Source of the DNA: Desulforamulus putei DSM 12395
GTDB taxonomy: Bacteria > Bacillota > Desulfotomaculia > Desulfotomaculales > Desulfotomaculaceae
Assembly (NCBI RefSeq): GCF_900129195.1
Contig: NZ_FQUY01000012.1
Span: 22,757 to 86,756 of the forward strand
Direction: 5' to 3'
Length of the DNA stretch: 64,000 nt
Notes under the pieces: model-generated
Told to the model about the DNA's origin: nothing
The model's input: only the letters and a program-made list of their open reading frames with translations
Databases searched by the model: none
Shown: positions 35,568-44,865 of the stretch, piece after piece
Numbering within the stretch: position 1 is the first letter of the stretch
Layout: every line of letters starts with the position of its first letter
Program-made: the position numbers and the translations under genes

Positions 35568-36213
35568 ACGGGGTTTGGCGGAGTTTTTAAAACCGGGTAT
35601 CTATGGTATTACCGCCGAAGAATATTCGCGGGGCAGGGATAACATCCAGGTGGTGCAGGACATGCTTGCCGCCGGGATAAGAATCATACAGTACCGGGAA
35701 AAAGAAAAAAAGGCCCGGGAAAAATACTTGGAGTGCATCAAAATCAGGGAACTGACCCGCCAGGCCGGCGCCACCTTTATTGTCAATGACAATATCGACC
35801 TGGCCTTGATTGTGGATGCTGACGGTGTTCACATCGGGCAGGACGATCTGCCACCAGAAAAGGTTCGTGAACTGGTGGGGGAAGAGCGGATTATCGGCCT
35901 GTCCACCCATTCGCCGGCCCAGGCCAGGGCAGCCCTGGCGGCAGGCGTGGATTATATCGGCGTTGGTCCGATTTTTGCCACCCGTACCAAAAAAGACGTT
36001 TGTGACCCGGTGGGGCTGGCATACCTGGAATATGTGGTGAAAAATATAGACTTGCCCTTCGTTGCCATCGGCGGCATCAAGGAGCATAACATCCGCCAGG
36101 TAACCGCCAGGGGCGCCCGTTGCGTCGCCCTGGTGACAGAAATTGTGGGGGCGGCAGACATCGTGGCCAAGGTAGCGGCTTTACGACAAGAAATGACAAA
36201 GGGGCAGCCTTAG
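35557..36213 (+). CDS. thiE: Thiamine-phosphate synthase
   Basis: Joins HMP-PP and thiazole phosphate. A TIM barrel with IQYREK, FIVNDNIDLAL, DGVHIGQDDLP and GVGPIFATRTK, all conserved ligand segments. Length is 218 aa. TTG 35557 overlaps thiF. Last gene of the thi operon; no thiC is present in the window. Confidence 0.94.
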   Translation: MTVKRGLAEFLKPGIYGITAEEYSRGRDNIQVVQDMLAAGIRIIQYREKEKKAREKYLECIKIRELTRQAGATFIVNDNIDLALIVDADGVHIGQDDLPPEKVRELVGEERIIGLSTHSPAQARAALAAGVDYIGVGPIFATRTKKDVCDPVGLAYLEYVVKNIDLPFVAIGGIKEHNIRQVTARGARCVALVTEIVGAADIVAKVAALRQEMTKGQP

Positions 36214-36256
36214 CCACAAAAACATTAATCTAACTTGAATTTAATTGGTAGTAGGA

Positions 36257-36286
36257 TTGACATACAGGATATAATAAAATTATAGA
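36257..36286 (+). promoter_or_regulatory. Probable promoter of rsmA
   Basis: TTGACA (36257-36262) and TATAGA (36281-36286), spacing 18 nt, 31 nt before the TTG start. Confidence 0.6.
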
Positions 36287-36316
36287 ATAAAGTATTAGGA
36301 AGGATCGGAACCTACA

Positions 36317-37201
36317 TTGCGGGAATTGACTTCGCCCTCAGCCGTCAGAGAAATTATCCGGGCGCACGGTTTTAAGGTGCGCAAGGCTCTGGGGCAAAAT
36401 TTTTTAATGGATGCCAATATTATTGAGAAAATTATACAATCCGCTCATCTAACGGACCGGGATCTGGTCTTTGAAATCGGGCCGGGCCTGGGGGCGCTGA
36501 CCCGCAGGTTAGCCCGTTCTGCCGGAACAGTAATTGCCATTGAACTGGACGTGAACCTGCTGCCTATTCTGCAGGAGACCCTGGCCGATTTTCCCAACGC
36601 CCGGGTGGTGCACGGAGATGCCTTGAAGGTCGATTTTGACCGTCTGGCCCGGGAACAAACAGGCGGGGCCTTCGGACAACAGGGAAAGAGATATAAACTG
36701 GTAGCCAATTTACCCTATTATATTACCACACCTATTTTAATGCACCTGTTAACCGGCGGTTTCAACCTGGAGCGTCTGGTGGTAATGATACAAAAGGAGG
36801 TTGCGGACCGGCTGCAAGCATCCCCGGGAGGGAAGGACTACGGCAGCCTCAGCGTGGCGGTCCAGTATTATACTGTGCCGGAGATGGTGGCCAGAGTTCC
36901 GAAAACCGTCTTTTACCCGGCGCCCGATGTGGATTCCGCGGTGATCCGGTTAACCCGCAGAGAGGTACCTCCGGTCAAGGTGACCAGTGAAGAATTGTTT
37001 TTTAAGGTGGTCAGGGCTGCCTTCGGGCAGCGGCGGAAGACCTTGCTCAATTCCTTAACCGGCTCGGGATTGGCTGACAGGGAGACCTGGCTTGAGGTGC
37101 TTGCGGAAGCGGGCATCGAACCGGCCCGCAGGGGCGAAACCTTGTCGTTGCAGGAGTTTGCTCATTTAGCCAATGTGTTTCATCTACGGGTTCATTCTTA
37201 G
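36317..37201 (+). CDS. rsmA: 16S rRNA dimethyladenosine transferase
   Basis: Equivalent to KsgA; dimethylates A1518 and A1519. LGQNFLMDANII, the SAM-binding VFEIGPGLGALTRRLA and the catalytic NLPYYITTPIL are present. Length is 294 aa. TTG 36317 follows AGGAAGGAT. The position after the yabE-like genes matches Bacilli, although rnmV is not seen between them. Confidence 0.95.
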   Translation: MRELTSPSAVREIIRAHGFKVRKALGQNFLMDANIIEKIIQSAHLTDRDLVFEIGPGLGALTRRLARSAGTVIAIELDVNLLPILQETLADFPNARVVHGDALKVDFDRLAREQTGGAFGQQGKRYKLVANLPYYITTPILMHLLTGGFNLERLVVMIQKEVADRLQASPGGKDYGSLSVAVQYYTVPEMVARVPKTVFYPAPDVDSAVIRLTRREVPPVKVTSEELFFKVVRAAFGQRRKTLLNSLTGSGLADRETWLEVLAEAGIEPARRGETLSLQEFAHLANVFHLRVHS

Positions 37202-37300
37202 ACTTGAGGGCATTTCTTTTGCGTTCCGTTATTAGACCTATAAGGCTAAAGGCCGATGGCCAACAGTCAACGGCCGAACCCGAGAGGAATACCCATTAGC
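37202..37300. repeat. Intergenic mosaic element, copy 9, with both flanks
   Basis: The left flank GAGGGCATTTCTTTTGCG and right flank GAACCCGAGAGGAATACCCATTAG are inverted relatives; the core holds AGGCCGATGGCC and CAACGGCC heptamer words. This copy best shows the complete unit. Confidence 0.7.
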
Positions 37301-37319
37301 ATTTGCACCGGAGGCAGCC

Positions 37320-37790
37320 ATGATTTTTATCAGCCCTTCCAAAGGGAAAATGAGTTTTGAAGAGATGATGGAGGACATTCTGGCCTATATTAAAGGCCTC
37401 CCCTGCTCTTCTTATAAAATCGTAGTGGGGACCGATTCCCAGGTGCGGGGTGAAACTTGCTTTGTCACTGCGGTTATTGTTCATCGCAAAGGAAAGGGCG
37501 CCCGGTTTTATTACCGGAAAAATACGCAACGTAAGATTAAGAGCCTGCGTCAAAAGATTTTTTACGAAACCAGCATGAGCCTTGAACTGGGGGCGAAAAT
37601 TACTTCTTTCCTGGCGCAGGGCGGCGTTGAAGGGATCAATGTGGAAATTCATATCGATGTGGGTCACCACGGCGAGACCAAAGAGTTAATCAGAGAAGTG
37701 GTGGGCATGGTCACTGGCAGCGGTTTTGAGGCCAAAATAAAACCTGATTCCTTTGCCGCTTCCAGCGTGGCGGACCGGTACACCAAGTAA
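37320..37790 (+). CDS. DUF458/YkuK-family RNase H-like protein
   Basis: The 156-aa protein has the RNase H-like pattern IVVGTDSQV (Asp at the first strand), TAVIVHRKGKGARFYYR, LELGAK and VEIHIDVGHHGETKE. B. subtilis YkuK belongs to this family; in spore formers it is often sporulation-associated. The nuclease activity is predicted only. ATG 37320 has GGAGG upstream. Confidence 0.85.
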   Translation: MIFISPSKGKMSFEEMMEDILAYIKGLPCSSYKIVVGTDSQVRGETCFVTAVIVHRKGKGARFYYRKNTQRKIKSLRQKIFYETSMSLELGAKITSFLAQGGVEGINVEIHIDVGHHGETKELIREVVGMVTGSGFEAKIKPDSFAASSVADRYTK

Positions 37791-37791
37791 C

Positions 37792-37824
37792 AAATCCCCT
37801 TACTTTTAAGTAAGGGGATTTTTT
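37792..37824 (+). terminator. Terminator after the DUF458 gene
   Basis: AAATCCCCTTACTT pairs with AAGTAAGGGGATTT, with T6 following. Confidence 0.9.
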
Positions 37825-37881
37825 CGCGGAAAGAGATTTTTCAGTCACCTTTTGCTATTCTCTGCCATATCGTATAGTATC

Positions 37882-38331
37882 TTAAGACAAATATCCTTCC
37901 TCCGGGAACCTCTTCCCGTTTACCTCATAGGCAAACACAATTTTACTCACCCTGTTCAGGTTATTGGCAATGGAGCAGTATTTTTCCTGGGAGAGCCGGA
38001 TGGCCCGTTCCACCTTTTCCGGAGTTAACGCCTCGCCCTTAAGGGAATAGAGTAAACGTATCTCTGTAAAAAATTTTGGCTCCGTTTCTGCCCGGTCCCC
38101 TTCCACCGAAACAGAGAAGGCATCAATGGATAAGTGCATCTTTTGCAAAATATGAACCACATCAATGCCGCTGCAGCCGGCCAGCGACATCAGCAGGATT
38201 TCCGTGGGCCTGGCTCCCCGGTCGGCGCCGCCCATATCTTTTCCTGTATCCATGATTATTGTATGATGGGAACCGCTGGTTCCCTCAAAGCACATGCCCC
38301 CCTGCCAGGTTACCTTGCCTGAAAACATCAT
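37882..38331 (-). CDS. OsmC-family protein
   Basis: A 149-aa member of the OsmC/Ohr superfamily, thiol-dependent hydroperoxide reductases or relatives. GADRGARPTEILLMSLAGCSGIDVV carries the conserved Cys, and a second Cys occurs in QEKYCSIANNL. Start 38331 (or 38328) follows AAGGGGGA; the longer frame would run into the yabG leader. It is divergent from yabG. Confidence 0.88.
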   Translation of the reverse strand: MMFSGKVTWQGGMCFEGTSGSHHTIIMDTGKDMGGADRGARPTEILLMSLAGCSGIDVVHILQKMHLSIDAFSVSVEGDRAETEPKFFTEIRLLYSLKGEALTPEKVERAIRLSQEKYCSIANNLNRVSKIVFAYEVNGKRFPEEGYLS

Positions 38332-38449
38332 GGATTTCCCCCTTATCAAAGTTTTTTCGGTTCTATTATATCCCAATGAACCACCGCCGTCATTCACAAC
38401 CCCACAAAAAGATACATAAGATGGAGCAAACATGAAAGGGGGTAGAACC

Positions 38450-39364
38450 GTGTCTAAAATACAGGAGGGGGATATTGTTGCCCGAAAATCTTACGGGAAT
38501 GACGTTTTTTTTAAAGTTACCAGTATCCGCCGGGGCGATGACGGCCTGGATTATGCCGTTCTCAAGGGTTTGGACATCAGGTTGTTTGCCAGTTCACTGG
38601 TTGACGACCTGGTAAAAATCGATCCTAAAGAAGTGGCCGAATATTGGACCAAAACCCTAAAAAATAATGCAGAAGTGATGGACCGGGTGATGAAAAGACG
38701 CATGGAAGAAAGAAAAGACCGGCTCAAAAGGTGCACCGACGGCCTTTGCTCGATGGGCCGGTCCAAAGATGGAGACAGGTCGGAAGGAAGTGAAATCGAG
38801 GGTTTTGATGTGCCCGGTTCAGTACTGCACCTGGACGGGGATAAGGATTACCTGGACTTATGCATGACCACCTACCGCAACCTTTCCATCCCCGCCTTCG
38901 GTTATGCAGTGGACGAAAAAGAGCAGCCGAAAAAAGTGCTGGCGCTGCTGGAAAAACACTACCCGGATATCCTGGTACTGACCGGGCACGACGGCTTAAT
39001 AAAGGGAGCTAAAGATTTAAAAGATGTCAATAACTATCATAACAGCAAGTATTTTATTGAAGCTGTGAAGATTGCCCGTTCCTTTGAAAAGAGCAGGGAC
39101 GATCTGGTGATTTTTGCCGGGGCCTGCCAATCCTGCTATGAGGCCATATTAAGCGCCGGCGCCAATTTCGCCAGTTCTCCCAAAAGGGTTTTAATTCATG
39201 CCTTTGACCCGGTATTTGTAGTGGAAAAAATTTCCTACACCTCCATTCATGATCCCATTGCCATTCGAGATATCATTAAAAGCACCATTACGGGCTTTGA
39301 CGGCATCGGCGGCATCGAGACCAGGGGTAAACACCGCCTGGGTGTGCCAAGAACGGAATATTAA
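38450..39364 (+). CDS. yabG: Sporulation-specific protease YabG
   Basis: YabG is the coat-associated Cys protease that trims coat proteins for transglutaminase cross-linking in B. subtilis and pro-SleC/CspBA in C. difficile. The 304-aa protein has the KOW-like start QEGDIVARKSYG and the conserved ILVLTGHDG and GACQSCYEA (candidate catalytic Cys). GTG 38450 is chosen for AAAGGGGG 8 nt upstream. Position after ksgA is conserved. A CATAAGATG upstream might be a sigma-K -10 box. Confidence 0.92.
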   Translation: MSKIQEGDIVARKSYGNDVFFKVTSIRRGDDGLDYAVLKGLDIRLFASSLVDDLVKIDPKEVAEYWTKTLKNNAEVMDRVMKRRMEERKDRLKRCTDGLCSMGRSKDGDRSEGSEIEGFDVPGSVLHLDGDKDYLDLCMTTYRNLSIPAFGYAVDEKEQPKKVLALLEKHYPDILVLTGHDGLIKGAKDLKDVNNYHNSKYFIEAVKIARSFEKSRDDLVIFAGACQSCYEAILSAGANFASSPKRVLIHAFDPVFVVEKISYTSIHDPIAIRDIIKSTITGFDGIGGIETRGKHRLGVPRTEY

Positions 39365-39432
39365 AACCATAGTACCCCTTCCTAAAAACCAGCATATGAT
39401 GGTCTAGGATATTTTAGGGAGGGATTTCCTTT

Positions 39433-40440
39433 ATGGATAAGTTTTTCAAGACCCTGGAAAAGGCCAGGTGGCGCCTGCTTGGCATGAAAAACGTGGTTGG
39501 CGTGGGGGTCGGTCACAAACAAGTGGGTAGGGAGCGCACCGAGCAGCCGGCTATTATTGTCTTTGTAAAAAAGAAAGAAGCTCCCGAAAACCTCAGCAGG
39601 GAGCACCTTGTTCCTTTTAAGATCAACGGTCTGGATACCGACGTCATTGAAGTGGGCGAAGTTCGCTTGCTGGATGAAGAAAGAACCAAGCACGTCAGGC
39701 CGGCTCAACCGGGCCTCAGCATTGGCCATTACCGGGTGACGGCGGGCACCTTCGGGGCGGTGGTGCGGGACCGCAACACCGGGGAATTGCTGATTTTATC
39801 CAATAATCACATTTTGGCCAATGCCACCAACGGCAAGGACGGCCGTGCCGTCATCGGAGACCCCGTCCTGCAGCCCGGCGAGTATGACGGCGGCACCCGG
39901 GAAGACCGCATCGCCACTCTTTTGCGCTACATTCCCTTGCAAAAGGGAGAAGCCCCTGCCACCTGCCCGGTTGCCAAGGGCGTGGCCCGCCTTGCCAATA
40001 TTTTAGTGCGTACCATCCGTCCCAATTACGAGCTTAAATTTGTAAAGCGCGGCGGCACACCCAACATTGTGGACTGCGCGGTGGCCCGGCCCATCAGGCC
40101 GGACCTCATCACCGACGAAATTGTGGGCATCGGTAAGGTGCAGGGAACAGCCCAGGCAAAGCCGGGTATGAAGGTGGTAAAAAGCGGCAGGACCACAGGG
40201 GTCACCCGGGGGGTTGTCACTGCGGTGGGAGCCACCATGGAAGTGAAGCTGGATGATGAGAGCTCCGCTTATTTCGCTGATCAGGTGGTTACAGATATGA
40301 AATCCCAGGGAGGCGACAGCGGTTCCCTGGTACTGAATGAGGAAAATAAAGCTGTGGGGCTGTTGTTCGCAGGGTCCGACAAGGTGACTGTTTTTAATCA
40401 TATTCAAAACGTGCTGGATAAATTAAACATAGAATTTTAA
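39433..40440 (+). CDS. Trypsin-like (S1-fold) serine protease without signal peptide
   Basis: A 335-aa protein with a complete triad: H126 in LSNNHIL, D214 in NIVDCAVA and S296 in GGDSGSL. The first 90 residues form a conserved lead domain (MKNVVGVGVGHK...AIIVFVKKK) found in Firmicute proteins of this type. There is no signal peptide or membrane segment, so it works in the cytoplasm, probably of the mother cell. It opens a spore-coat-like gene island next to yabG. Coat-protein processing is inferred. Confidence 0.82.
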   Translation: MDKFFKTLEKARWRLLGMKNVVGVGVGHKQVGRERTEQPAIIVFVKKKEAPENLSREHLVPFKINGLDTDVIEVGEVRLLDEERTKHVRPAQPGLSIGHYRVTAGTFGAVVRDRNTGELLILSNNHILANATNGKDGRAVIGDPVLQPGEYDGGTREDRIATLLRYIPLQKGEAPATCPVAKGVARLANILVRTIRPNYELKFVKRGGTPNIVDCAVARPIRPDLITDEIVGIGKVQGTAQAKPGMKVVKSGRTTGVTRGVVTAVGATMEVKLDDESSAYFADQVVTDMKSQGGDSGSLVLNEENKAVGLLFAGSDKVTVFNHIQNVLDKLNIEF

Positions 40441-40452
40441 AATATGACAAGA

Positions 40453-40479
40453 CCCCGGGACGAAGATCCCGGTTTTTTG
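40453..40479 (+). terminator. Terminator after the S1 protease
   Basis: CCGGGA/TCCCGG stem followed by T6. Confidence 0.85.
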
Positions 40480-40654
40480 TTCCATGGCAATAGTTGGTAT
40501 GTATGACGAAAAATAAGATTTTCACCAGGAAATTCGACAATATCCTGAACCAGTTAAACAGTTCAATAAATGACAGGCATTACGGCTTTTGTAAGATCAA
40601 CCATTTTTTTGTATATTTAGGACAGACTCAGGCTGAAAAGCCAAGAAACACAAA

Positions 40655-40763
40655 AAATGCCGAATCCCGGCAGGCCGGGTACGGAGGAACCAATTTGGGG
40701 GTGAATCCTGGCTCGTCAGGTAGGGATATCCTTGCCCGAACCCGTCAGCTAACTCCGGAGGCA
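40655..40763 (+). promoter_or_regulatory. c-di-AMP riboswitch (ydaO/yuaA type)
   Basis: CCGAATCCCGGCAGGCCGGG, ACGGAGGAACCAAT, GGGGGTGAATCC, AGGGATA, and CCCGAACCCGTCAGCTAACTCCGGAGGC are the conserved blocks of the ydaO motif. It precedes a secreted CAP-domain protein, a common target class (wall-related genes). The interval 40480-40654 holds nothing recognised. Confidence 0.93.
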
Positions 40764-40783
40764 AAAAGGAGAGGAGAAAAGAA

Positions 40784-41743
40784 ATGCAGTACCGACTCAA
40801 AAAGATGTCCGTGTTCCTGGCAACCCTGTTTCTGTTCACCGTTTTGTTACCCTTCATGACTCCCCAGGCGGCCCTAGCGGCAGCCGGCGACGACCAGGAT
40901 ATGGTCACCCTGGTAAACCAGGCGAGAGCCAGGGCAGGCCTTGCCCCGCTTACCTACGACTATGAATTGTCCGTACAAGCTGCCAACAACCTGGATTATT
41001 ACCAAAAAACAGGTCAAATCCCCGGTTCCGGCATGTTATTACAAATAGCTAAGGACGGCGGTTATACTTCCCTGGGTCAAACCATTGTTCGCGGCAGCGA
41101 GGTTAAATCCATGGTTGATAAGCAGTTGAAGTACTATGGCAGCCGTTCCGTTCTCAACGCCAAATACAACCGCATCGGCCTGGTGATTGCAGATACCGAT
41201 GCCGGCAAGCTTTGTGTGCAACTGCTGGCCACCAAGCAAGAGGGGCAGCCTCAGCAACCACAACAGCCTCAACAGCCGGAGCAACCACAGCAGCCTCAGC
41301 AACCGGGGCAACCACAAGAGCAGCCTCAACAACCCCAGCAGCCTGCTTCCTTTATGAATGAACTGCAGCAGCAGGTGGTGGATCTGGTGAATATTGAAAG
41401 GGCGAAATACGGCCTGAAGCCTTTGGCGGCAAAACAGGACCTTACCGATGTGGCCATGTTAAAGGCCCAGGATATGTACAAAAACAGATATTTCTCCCAT
41501 ACTTCCCCCACCTACGGTTCTCCCTTCGACATGATGCGGAAGTTTGGTATCTATTATACCGCTGCCGGCGAGAACATTGCCATGGGTCAGAAAACCGCTG
41601 CCCAGGTCATGCAGGACTGGATGAACAGCCCCGGTCACCGGGCCAACATCCTGAACAGCAACTACAATGAAATCGGTGTGGGTGTTTACCAGAGTTATAC
41701 CGGTTATGGATATATCTGGGTGCAGGAATTCGCCCGCCGGTAG
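40784..41743 (+). CDS. Secreted double CAP/SCP-domain protein with Gln-Pro linker
   Basis: A signal peptide ends near AALAAA (residue 33). A diverged first CAP-like domain (VNQARARAGLAPLTYDYELSVQA) lacks the usual active His segments. A repetitive linker of PQQ units follows (about residues 146-185), then a complete YkwD-type CAP domain (VNIERAKYGLKPL, YFSHTSPTYG, AGENIA, WMNSPGHRANIL). Length is 319 aa. AAGGAGAGGAG precedes ATG 40784. The c-di-AMP riboswitch ties it to wall or osmotic control. Confidence 0.9.
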   Translation: MQYRLKKMSVFLATLFLFTVLLPFMTPQAALAAAGDDQDMVTLVNQARARAGLAPLTYDYELSVQAANNLDYYQKTGQIPGSGMLLQIAKDGGYTSLGQTIVRGSEVKSMVDKQLKYYGSRSVLNAKYNRIGLVIADTDAGKLCVQLLATKQEGQPQQPQQPQQPEQPQQPQQPGQPQEQPQQPQQPASFMNELQQQVVDLVNIERAKYGLKPLAAKQDLTDVAMLKAQDMYKNRYFSHTSPTYGSPFDMMRKFGIYYTAAGENIAMGQKTAAQVMQDWMNSPGHRANILNSNYNEIGVGVYQSYTGYGYIWVQEFARR

Positions 41744-41809
41744 TTTAAACAATCTTACCTTGGGACAACTCTGCTGAACTTGTACAAAAGCCACAGCCAT
41801 AATCAGGAA

Positions 41810-41840
41810 ACAGGAGGAAATATTTCCTCCTGTTTTTTTG
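41810..41840 (+). terminator. Terminator after the CAP gene
   Basis: ACAGGAGGAAATATTTCCTCCTGT with T7 following. Confidence 0.92.
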
Positions 41841-41932
41841 CATTTTCTTAAGGATTGACCACATTTTCAGCACATTTCTCCAGACAATCCAATATATATA
41901 TTAGGGAGATATCTTGAAAGGAGGCTCGATTA

Positions 41933-43564
41933 ATGGCCACGAAGAAAGGGCCCAAGCCAAAATTTCGACGCGCTCTTGATGATGTTAACAATAACAACAA
42001 CAACACTGCGTTAGAGACAGAAAGATTTAGTTTAGAAGAGGTAGTGGGTGAAAATACAGAGCAGACCATCGTCCGCGGCACAATCTCTGTGCCCGAGGCA
42101 AAGCCGGATGTGGAAGAAATACTGTCCACAGACACCACCACCAAGCTGAGAAAGGTCGAGGTCATACCAAACAAGGTCATCGTGGAAGGAACCCTCAGGC
42201 TGGAAGTTATGTATACCGCCTTTAAAGAAGACCAGTCTGTTCATACCTTCCATGCGGAACTGGATTTTACTGATTTTATTGAAGTGGAAGGCGCCCGGCC
42301 GGGCATGAATGCGGAAATTGACATCGTGGTGGAGGATGTGAGCCTGACCAGAGATCCCAAGTGCGCTGAAGACTGGGATGTTGCTGCAGTATTAAAGGTT
42401 ACCGCCAGGGTTACCGAAACCCGCGATGTGAATGTTCTTACGGAGTGCCCACAGGGGTTTAACTGCGAAACCGAAAGAATGAACCTACAGCACACAGTGG
42501 GAACCGGCACCAAACAGGTCCTCATCGACGAGGAATTCGAAGTACCTGACGGTAAGCCGGACGTTGAAAAGATCAACAAATGCATGTGTGATGTGGAAAT
42601 TACCGACACCAAAATTATTAAAAACAAGGTGCTCATTGACGGCGAAGTGGATCTGGAGTGTACTTACACGGCCATGAAGGAAGACCAGTCGGTACACACC
42701 CTGCATGAAACCTTTAAGTTTAATACCTTTATCGAAGTGGAGGGCGCCGAGCAGGGCATGGAAGTCCATGTGGACGCCATGGTGGAGTCCTGCGATGTTG
42801 AGGTGGCCGAAGACAATGCCTGCAAATTGTCTCCTACCATTGTATTACGCCTCCGGGTCCGGGTGACAGAGGATCGTGAAGTGGATGTCATCACCGATAT
42901 TGAGGGCGCCGATGTGGATACTGTCACCCTGGATATGAAGAGCCTGGTGGGAGAGGCCTGCAAACAGGTAGTGGTCCGGGATGCCAAGGAACCGCCCTCC
43001 GAAAAGCCAGCCATTGACAAAGTTAAAGAAGTTACCGCCGGCGATGTGGTCATTAAAGATACCGACGTGATCCGGGATAAGGTGCTGGTGAAGGGTACCA
43101 TCGAGTTCCAGGTGCTGTACACCGCCATGAAGGCAGACCAGTCCATCCATATGATTCACCGCAAAGTTGCCTTTAAGACCTTTATCGACGTTCCCGGCGC
43201 CCGCCCGGATAACGAGGTGGATGTTGATGTGGAAGTGGAATGGGCCAATGCCAAGATGGACGGCTGCGACCTGGTGGTTGAAGCTGTGCTGAACGTCTGC
43301 GCCCGGGTTACCGAGACCGTTGAACGGGAAGTGGTGACCGGTTTCAGACCCAGACCGACCCCCACACCAACCCCCGCACCGGAGGTGTGTGTTCCCGGCA
43401 CAACCTTTAATTATGTAGTGCAAAGGGGCGACACATTGAGCAAACTGGCCCAGCGTTACGGCACCACCGTGCAGGCCATTCTGGCCGTGAACCCGCAGAT
43501 CACCAACCCCAACCTGATCACCGTCGGCCAGACCATCAAGATTCCTTGCGTTGCCAAGGGTTAA
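41933..43564 (+). CDS. Triple SPOCS (DUF3794) protein with C-terminal LysM
   Basis: A 543-aa protein. Three SPOCS repeats of about 150 residues each carry EDQSVHT or ADQSIHM, and the motif F-x-F-IEVEGARPG at matching places. A Pro/Thr hinge (RPTPTPTPAPE) leads to a LysM domain (YVVQRGDTLSKLAQRYG). This is the architecture of C. difficile SipL (SPOCS plus LysM), the coat protein that binds SpoIVA. No signal peptide. AAAGGAGG precedes ATG 41933. Probably co-transcribed with the next gene. Confidence 0.88.
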   Translation: MATKKGPKPKFRRALDDVNNNNNNTALETERFSLEEVVGENTEQTIVRGTISVPEAKPDVEEILSTDTTTKLRKVEVIPNKVIVEGTLRLEVMYTAFKEDQSVHTFHAELDFTDFIEVEGARPGMNAEIDIVVEDVSLTRDPKCAEDWDVAAVLKVTARVTETRDVNVLTECPQGFNCETERMNLQHTVGTGTKQVLIDEEFEVPDGKPDVEKINKCMCDVEITDTKIIKNKVLIDGEVDLECTYTAMKEDQSVHTLHETFKFNTFIEVEGAEQGMEVHVDAMVESCDVEVAEDNACKLSPTIVLRLRVRVTEDREVDVITDIEGADVDTVTLDMKSLVGEACKQVVVRDAKEPPSEKPAIDKVKEVTAGDVVIKDTDVIRDKVLVKGTIEFQVLYTAMKADQSIHMIHRKVAFKTFIDVPGARPDNEVDVDVEVEWANAKMDGCDLVVEAVLNVCARVTETVEREVVTGFRPRPTPTPTPAPEVCVPGTTFNYVVQRGDTLSKLAQRYGTTVQAILAVNPQITNPNLITVGQTIKIPCVAKG

Positions 43565-43592
43565 CTATAAATAACCTTAAGGAGGTAAAACA

Positions 43593-44693
43593 ATGCCTAA
43601 CGGTAACCACCAGAACGCAACATTACCAACTGCCAGGTGCGTTTTAGTTAAGCTGCCCATTGTATTGGCGGATGTCAGAGATTCCGTAACCGTGGATAAC
43701 GTTACCTGCCCGCCTGAAATGGCCAAAAAAGTTGACCACATTGATGTGGTGGTCCGGGATCTGGAAGCCGACCCGGTCTTTAGCGGCCCCATCATGAACA
43801 ACCATGTTCCCTGCAACAGCCCCAAGGCCACCGTGCACTTCGGCGACCCGGTTTGCGGTCCCCGGGAAATCAGAAGCATTACGGTACACGGCACCCTGCA
43901 CAAACAGATTTTCTATGTCAACAAGGATGATGATGTCAGGCACTTTAGCGAGGACATTCCATTCACCAAGAGTATAAAGCTGGATCCTCCCCTGCCCGTC
44001 ATGAATCCCGGCAATGTTGATATTGAATTCCGGGATGTGGACGTGGATGTGGACTTCGAGCTGCCCCGTCCCACCCGCATTCAGCAGGTAGCTACCATCA
44101 CCTTTACCCTGAAGATCACCGAAGACCAGCAGATCTTCATCCAGACCTGCATCCCGGATCAGGATTTGATTGGCAGGCAGGTACTGGCAAACACCGGCTT
44201 TGAAGCCTTTACAGGATGTATTCTTGCTGTCTGGCAGCAGTCTAATGCTGCACCGGGGCAACCGGGAAGAAACGGCGGCTTTGCCGTTGGCTTGGGCGGA
44301 CCCCCGGCGGGATTCCTGCCTCCCGGTGGTTGTACCGCCAACCCGACACAACCAGCTTCCATTAGCCAGACCATACCCGCCGACGTTATTCGCCCCGGTC
44401 TCAGGTACGAGTTCTGCTTCTATATTTCGGAAGCGATTCCACCCGGAGCAGAGGCCGAATATATCGTTGAAGCCAGAGTCGCTTTCTTTGATGCGGCCGG
44501 CAACGCCATCAATTCTGCAGCTGTACAGACGTTTACAGAGGAGCAAATTAACGGAACTTGGGTTCAAAAATGTGTTACCTCTGCAGCGCCGGAAGGAGCC
44601 GTTTCAGGCCTTGTTTCCATTGTATTCACTCCGGAAGCAGGCAACGGAGCCTATGTACTTGTTGACGATGCCACATTAACCATTCGTGCTTAG
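43593..44693 (+). CDS. SPOCS/DUF3794-like protein with carbohydrate-binding-like domain, copy B
   Basis: A 366-aa paralog of the protein at 28529-29557, nearly identical in KKVDHIDVVVRDLEADPVF, NSPKATVHFGDP and LPRPTRIQQV, and diverged in the C-terminal beta-rich domain (TGFEAFTGCILAVWQ...VLVDDATLTIRA). It lies 28 nt after the SPOCS-LysM gene with AAGGAGG upstream. Probably a spore-coat or exosporium component; inferred from domain and neighbours. Confidence 0.8.
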   Translation: MPNGNHQNATLPTARCVLVKLPIVLADVRDSVTVDNVTCPPEMAKKVDHIDVVVRDLEADPVFSGPIMNNHVPCNSPKATVHFGDPVCGPREIRSITVHGTLHKQIFYVNKDDDVRHFSEDIPFTKSIKLDPPLPVMNPGNVDIEFRDVDVDVDFELPRPTRIQQVATITFTLKITEDQQIFIQTCIPDQDLIGRQVLANTGFEAFTGCILAVWQQSNAAPGQPGRNGGFAVGLGGPPAGFLPPGGCTANPTQPASISQTIPADVIRPGLRYEFCFYISEAIPPGAEAEYIVEARVAFFDAAGNAINSAAVQTFTEEQINGTWVQKCVTSAAPEGAVSGLVSIVFTPEAGNGAYVLVDDATLTIRA

Positions 44694-44712
44694 CAAATCA
44701 AATAAAAATTGC

Positions 44713-44738
44713 GAAGCCGCCTGCCCCTGGGCGGCTTC
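44713..44738 (+). terminator. GC-rich hairpin after the SPOCS gene (weak terminator)
   Basis: GAAGCCGCC/GGCGGCTTC with an 8-nt loop; no T run follows. Confidence 0.4.
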
Positions 44739-44865
44739 CCGGTTTATACCAATTCACAGGTTTTGTCCCAGGGGCACGAACGGCAGCAGCTCCACATATA
44801 TTTATAGTGTTAGTTTTTTTGACATAAAAGGGGGGAACAAGGTGGAAAACGGCAAGGAGGAAAAG

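Noticed and set aside
43644..44567. 307-aa frame antisense to SPOCS copy B
   Set aside because: Shadow frame; it resembles the antisense frame of copy A only because the sense genes are paralogs.
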